From: Candidatus Hydrogenedentota bacterium
GTDB taxonomy: Bacteria > Hydrogenedentota > Hydrogenedentia > Hydrogenedentiales > CAITNO01
Reading direction: 5' to 3'
Assembly: GCA_903922535.1 (NCBI GenBank)
Contig: CAIXUF010000209.1
Span: 1 to 8,581, forward strand
Length of the DNA stretch: 8,581 bases
Under the pieces are notes generated by a model. The model was not told the DNA's origin, searched no databases, and saw only the letters and a list, made by a program, of their open reading frames with translations. Both the position numbers and the translations under genes were made by a program. Positions 5,408 through 8,581 of the stretch are shown here, piece after piece (the first letter of the stretch is position 1; every line of letters begins with the position of its first letter).

Positions 5408-7459
5408 ATGAACACTGCCTCTCGACTCCTGATCCAACCCATGTATCTCACGCCCCAAACCTTGTTTGAAACCCTGTCCAGTATCCTGTCCATCATCGCC
5501 CTTATCATGTCAAGTGCCGCCGGCACGGCGCTTGCGTCGGGGCCGATGCCCGTCATTGAACCATCGTCGGGTGTCACCGCCCCAGGCGATCTGGGCGACA
5601 TGGAAACGCACCTTTACGTCTCGATAGAGAAGCAGGCCAGAAACCTGCTGGGCAAGGTTCATCCCTGGGACGCGGACCCGTCGCTGAAACTGGCAACGGA
5701 CAGCAAGAGCGACGAGCATTGGGTTCGACCCAACGCGGGCATCGTGTGCGGCTTCGCCTTCCTGCATCGCTTCGGTCCCTATGACGCCGCGACGGTCGGG
5801 GTGTCGCGGGATGAATTGCTGAAGGAATCCATCATTCCAATGATGCGGTACCTGACCGCCATCCATCTGACCGGCACCCGGACTTCTGGCGATGGGAAGC
5901 AGTGGGGCAGCCAGTGGCAGTCGGCCCATTGGGCGCACATGCTTGGCCGCGGCGCGTGGTGGGTCTGGGACGATCTCCCCGTTGACCTTCAGGAGTCGCT
6001 GCGGAAAGTGATCGCGCACGAGGCGGACCGCATTGCGGGAACCGAGCCGCCGCACCAGATCGAGAACGACACAAAGGCGGAAGAGAACGAATGGAACAGC
6101 CAGATTCTGTCCGTGGCGGCGGTGCTGATGCCCGAGGATTCGCGCCGCGCCGGCTGGGAGAAGGCGTTTCAACGGTGGGCTTTGTCCTCGCTGCTGCGCC
6201 CGGCCGATGAGCATTCAGGCGAGATGGTGGATGGACGGCCTGTATCGGAGCAGTTTACTGGCGCGAATATCTACGATGACTTCACGCTGGAGAACCACGG
6301 ACGGGTCCATCCGGACTACATGGGATGCTTTCCGCTTTCCATGGGCTGCATCGTGGACTATGCCATGACCGGGCGGAAAGCGCCGCAGGCGGCATCGTAC
6401 AACTGCGCGGGCGTGTACGCGGACCTTCAGTGGTTCTCGCTGCCCAGCGGGGGCTTTGTATACCCCAACGGCCAGGACTGGGAGCTTTTGCGTGATCCTG
6501 AATGGTCTTACCTGCACAGTCTCATGGCGTGTTATGCGGGCGATCCCAGCGCCTGGAGCCTGCTCCGCCCCTGTCTGGCCACCCAGGATCTGATGCAGGC
6601 ACGCACGACCTCCGGGACGGTGTATCTGGACGAGGAATTCTTCTTTCCGTCAACCCTTTCGGACCTGATTTACTACGACGCGATGGAGTGGCTGGCGCTG
6701 CGGTGTCACGGGCCCATCGTGGATGATCCGGCGCCAAAGATCGGCGTGCTGCGGATGGACGGCGGGAAGCTGATCCTGAACCGCACAAGCTCGGCGATTC
6801 ACACCTTTAGCTGGGGTGCGCAGATCATGGCGCAGTTTGTTGCGTTCCGCCCGGATCGCATCACCTCGCCGCATGCGCGCAGCGGCATCGGGCATGTGCG
6901 GCTCGCGGGCGAGGAAAAGGACCTGCCCATCCGCATTCATGACGTGAAGGTCACGAGTGACGCCCGGTCCTTCGAGGCCGCGCTGGAGCTGGACCACGGA
7001 GAGGGCCAGATCCGGGCCTTCCTCAATTTCCGCTCCGAGCCCGACGGAACCTGGCGCATGCGCGAGAGGCTTGTGGCGTTGGGCGACATCGAAACCGACG
7101 AGATCGCGACGGGGCTCGTGGGTGTGCTCAACAATCCGCATTGGGTGTACGAGACCGGCGAACGGCGCATCGCCTTCGGCGAAGATGAGCAGGTGGTCCC
7201 TTCCAGCGCGGGCACAATCGTGAAAGGCGAGGCCACCACGGTCTGTGTCGACAAGATCATAAGCTTTGTCTCAGAGAAGCCGTTGTTGTTGCTGTATCAG
7301 GGCGCAAAGAAGGCGGAACGGGCACGTTTTACGGATGAACTCTATCTGAACTATATCGGTGGAAAGCGGAGTTGGAAAGCGGATCAGGTGATGTCAGAGT
7401 TCGAGGTCCGCGTCCAATGTCCGGTTGAGCAGATCGGAACGGCTTCTCTTGGCAGATGA
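5408..7459 (+). CDS. Secreted alpha-toroid protein, polysaccharide lyase-like
   Basis: 683 residues. The N-terminus carries a signal peptide (hydrophobic stretch 23-42, ALA-S cleavage near 43/44). An alpha-helical part, about 60-440, has toroid-type signatures: SAHWAHMLGRGAWWVW (172-187), ENDTKAEENEWNS (219-231) and ENHGRVHPDYM (295-305), whose Asn-His and Tyr could form the catalytic set seen in heparinase- and alginate-lyase-type enzymes. A beta-rich C-terminal half (about 445-683) follows, as in the two-domain architecture of these lyases. The predicted role is eliminative cleavage of a uronate-containing polysaccharide outside the cytoplasm. I recognise the fold pattern, not a defined family, so the activity is uncertain and a non-catalytic or hydrolase role is possible. 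The ATG at 5408 has GGAGGG (5391-5396) 11 nt upstream. An ATG at 5441 also keeps the signal peptide. The 152 nt before it show no clear promoter. Confidence 0.65.
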   Translation: MNTASRLLIQPMYLTPQTLFETLSSILSIIALIMSSAAGTALASGPMPVIEPSSGVTAPGDLGDMETHLYVSIEKQARNLLGKVHPWDADPSLKLATDSKSDEHWVRPNAGIVCGFAFLHRFGPYDAATVGVSRDELLKESIIPMMRYLTAIHLTGTRTSGDGKQWGSQWQSAHWAHMLGRGAWWVWDDLPVDLQESLRKVIAHEADRIAGTEPPHQIENDTKAEENEWNSQILSVAAVLMPEDSRRAGWEKAFQRWALSSLLRPADEHSGEMVDGRPVSEQFTGANIYDDFTLENHGRVHPDYMGCFPLSMGCIVDYAMTGRKAPQAASYNCAGVYADLQWFSLPSGGFVYPNGQDWELLRDPEWSYLHSLMACYAGDPSAWSLLRPCLATQDLMQARTTSGTVYLDEEFFFPSTLSDLIYYDAMEWLALRCHGPIVDDPAPKIGVLRMDGGKLILNRTSSAIHTFSWGAQIMAQFVAFRPDRITSPHARSGIGHVRLAGEEKDLPIRIHDVKVTSDARSFEAALELDHGEGQIRAFLNFRSEPDGTWRMRERLVALGDIETDEIATGLVGVLNNPHWVYETGERRIAFGEDEQVVPSSAGTIVKGEATTVCVDKIISFVSEKPLLLLYQGAKKAERARFTDELYLNYIGGKRSWKADQVMSEFEVRVQCPVEQIGTASLGR

Positions 7460-7468
7460 CCGCTGATT

Positions 7469-7723
7469 CGGATATCCCAACAGGATTATGGAGCAAAGCC
7501 CGGGGTTGGCGGGAGGCGGAGCGAAGCGGAACCGTACGCCTACTCCGGGTAACGGGCGTACCCCTCCACATTTCCCTACCCTGAAAGCGTTGTGCCGTAG
7601 TTCCGGAACCACCCCCTTCAATGTTGAATTGGGGCATCGGTTACCCAGGGTAGGCCTTGTCACGCCAAAGGCGTGCCTTCGGCCAACCCTGGGCTTTGCT
7701 CCATAACCCCCTTGGGGTATCCG
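7469..7723. repeat. Imperfect inverted-repeat intergenic element, MITE/REP-like
   Basis: The outer arms 7470-7509 and 7683-7722 are inverted copies matching at 35 of 40 positions; one further pair (7469/7723) also matches. Inside, GCCTACTCCGGGTAAC (7538-7553) pairs with 7640-7655 at 14 of 16. Smaller hairpins also occur: GTACGCC/GGCGTAC (7534-7540/7555-7561), CACGCC-AAA-GGCGTG (7661-7675) and TTCAATGTTGAA (7617-7628) flanked by C and G runs. GTTCCGGAAC (7600-7609) is a perfect palindrome. No transposase, target duplication or credible gene is present. It fills most of the 319 nt between two convergent genes, where it could end transcription from both sides. It resembles repeat families I recall from planctomycete-like genomes, but copy number cannot be judged here. 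Confidence 0.7.
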
Positions 7724-7778
7724 GACAAGGGTACGAACCGGGGACATGGGTAACAGATAATACCGGGGCTTTCGAAGC

Positions 7779-8581
7779 CTATCTTTTCTCAATCTCTTCC
7801 AGCCGTACCGGGCGGTTTTCTTTGTGTGAACGGAGGGCGGCAATGCCCAACGCCACGGCGGCGCGGCCGTCCACGCCGGTCACCGGCGTCGGTTTGCCGT
7901 CGAGCACCGCATCCACAAACGCGGCCACTTCCACGAGGAAACTTTCCAGGTAACGATCCATGAAGAAGTTGAGGGGCAGATCGCGGTGCACGCAGGCGGC
8001 GTCGCTGATGACCGCGGTGTTGGGATGGTTGTTGCCCACCGCCGCACCGCCCTCGCTGCCAAGCACCTCGACGCGCTGGTCATAGCCATAGACCGCCTTG
8101 CGGCTGTTGTCGATGACGCACAGCACGCCGCTCTTGAACTTGAGCGTGACAAGTGCCGTGTCCAAATCACCCGCCTCGCCGATGGCCGGGTCCACGCGCA
8201 CCGCCCCCGCCGCGTACACCTCCTCGACCTCGTCGCCGATGAGGAAACGGGCCATGTCGAAGTCGTGGATGGTCATGTCGAGGAACATGCCGCCCGAGAC
8301 TTTGACGTACTCGATGGGCGGCGGACCGGGATCGCGACTGATGATGTGGAGCAGATGCGGCTCGCCGATTTCCCCGGCAAGAATCGCCCTGCGCACCCGC
8401 GCGAAATTGGCGTCAAAGCGGCGGTTGAATCCAATCTGGAGTGCGACGCCCGCCTTCTTCACCGCGTCCAACGCCTGGTCGATCTCCTTGAGCGTGCGCG
8501 CGATGGGTTTTTCGCAGAAGATCTGCTTGCCCGCGTTGGCCGCTTCTTCGATCATCGTCGCGTGCATGTCCGTCGGCGAGC
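7779..8581 (-). CDS. iolG: Myo-inositol 2-dehydrogenase-like oxidoreductase, partial
   Basis: A Gfo/Idh/MocA-family NAD(P)-dependent dehydrogenase, probably oxidising myo-inositol (or a related cyclitol or sugar) to the 2-keto compound in the cytosol. About 266 residues are visible. The N-terminus, including the GxGxxG nucleotide-binding loop, lies beyond the right edge. Open codons (SPTD) continue upstream of the Met at 8567, so that Met is internal. Counting from it, EKP (19-21) supplies the catalytic Lys20. GFNRRFD (46-52) and SGGMFLDMTIHDFDM (91-105) match the inositol dehydrogenase signature, with Asp97 and His101 spaced as in the Bacillus enzyme. YGYDQRVEVLGSEG and the C-terminal VTGVDGRAAVALGIAALRS are also typical. 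The gene ends at TAG (7779-7781). No other inositol catabolism gene is in view, and relatives in this family act on other polyols, so the substrate is less certain than the family. Confidence 0.85.
   Translation of the reverse strand, partial: SPTDMHATMIEEAANAGKQIFCEKPIARTLKEIDQALDAVKKAGVALQIGFNRRFDANFARVRRAILAGEIGEPHLLHIISRDPGPPPIEYVKVSGGMFLDMTIHDFDMARFLIGDEVEEVYAAGAVRVDPAIGEAGDLDTALVTLKFKSGVLCVIDNSRKAVYGYDQRVEVLGSEGGAAVGNNHPNTAVISDAACVHRDLPLNFFMDRYLESFLVEVAAFVDAVLDGKPTPVTGVDGRAAVALGIAALRSHKENRPVRLEEIEKR

Noticed and set aside
7394..7843. 149-codon minus-strand frame across the inverted-repeat element
   Set aside because: It spans the palindromic element and overlaps both flanking genes. 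Its composition follows the repeat, as in commonly mis-annotated hypothetical proteins.

Overview
The window looks like chromosomal DNA of a GC-rich, Gram-negative heterotroph. The outer-membrane-barrel-like protein, the signal peptides, the secreted sugar-polymer enzymes, the inositol-dehydrogenase-type oxidoreductase and the multi-hairpin intergenic repeat suggest an uncultured relative of Hydrogenedentota, Planctomycetota or Lentisphaerota. That placement is inference from gene content only, and no rRNA or tRNA gene is present to settle it.

Layout. Positions 1-378 are non-coding: a GC hairpin at the left edge and, before the first gene, a perfect 14-bp palindrome. A secreted barrel-like protein of unknown function (379-1194, +) converges with a family 2 glycosyltransferase (1203-1922, -). 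A four-gene plus-strand run follows: pentapeptide-repeat protein A (2162-2770), a secreted GH35/DUF5597-type glycosidase (2917-4584), pentapeptide-repeat protein B (4767-5255) and a secreted alpha-toroid protein resembling polysaccharide lyases (5408-7459). A structured inverted-repeat element of about 255 bp (7469-7723) lies between that run and a convergent, partial myo-inositol 2-dehydrogenase-like gene (7779 to the right edge, -).

How they may work together. The two extracytoplasmic enzymes point to breakdown of a galactose-containing or uronate-containing polysaccharide, and the oxidoreductase to downstream sugar or inositol metabolism. The notable part is the twice-repeated pair of a cytosolic pentapeptide gene followed by a secreted carbohydrate enzyme. 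The two pentapeptide genes are paralogues: they share an N-terminal leader aligned residue for residue and a similar motif 81-85 nt before the start codon. Both break the 15-nt repeat phase by +1 near the C-terminus and enter the same arginine-rich alternative frame. In gene A the shift is never corrected, and repeat phase continues out of frame to a stop at 2822. In gene B a second shift of -1 brings the last repeats back in frame. The out-of-phase repeats have lost most of their central leucines, so the tails look decayed or are evolving in a new frame.
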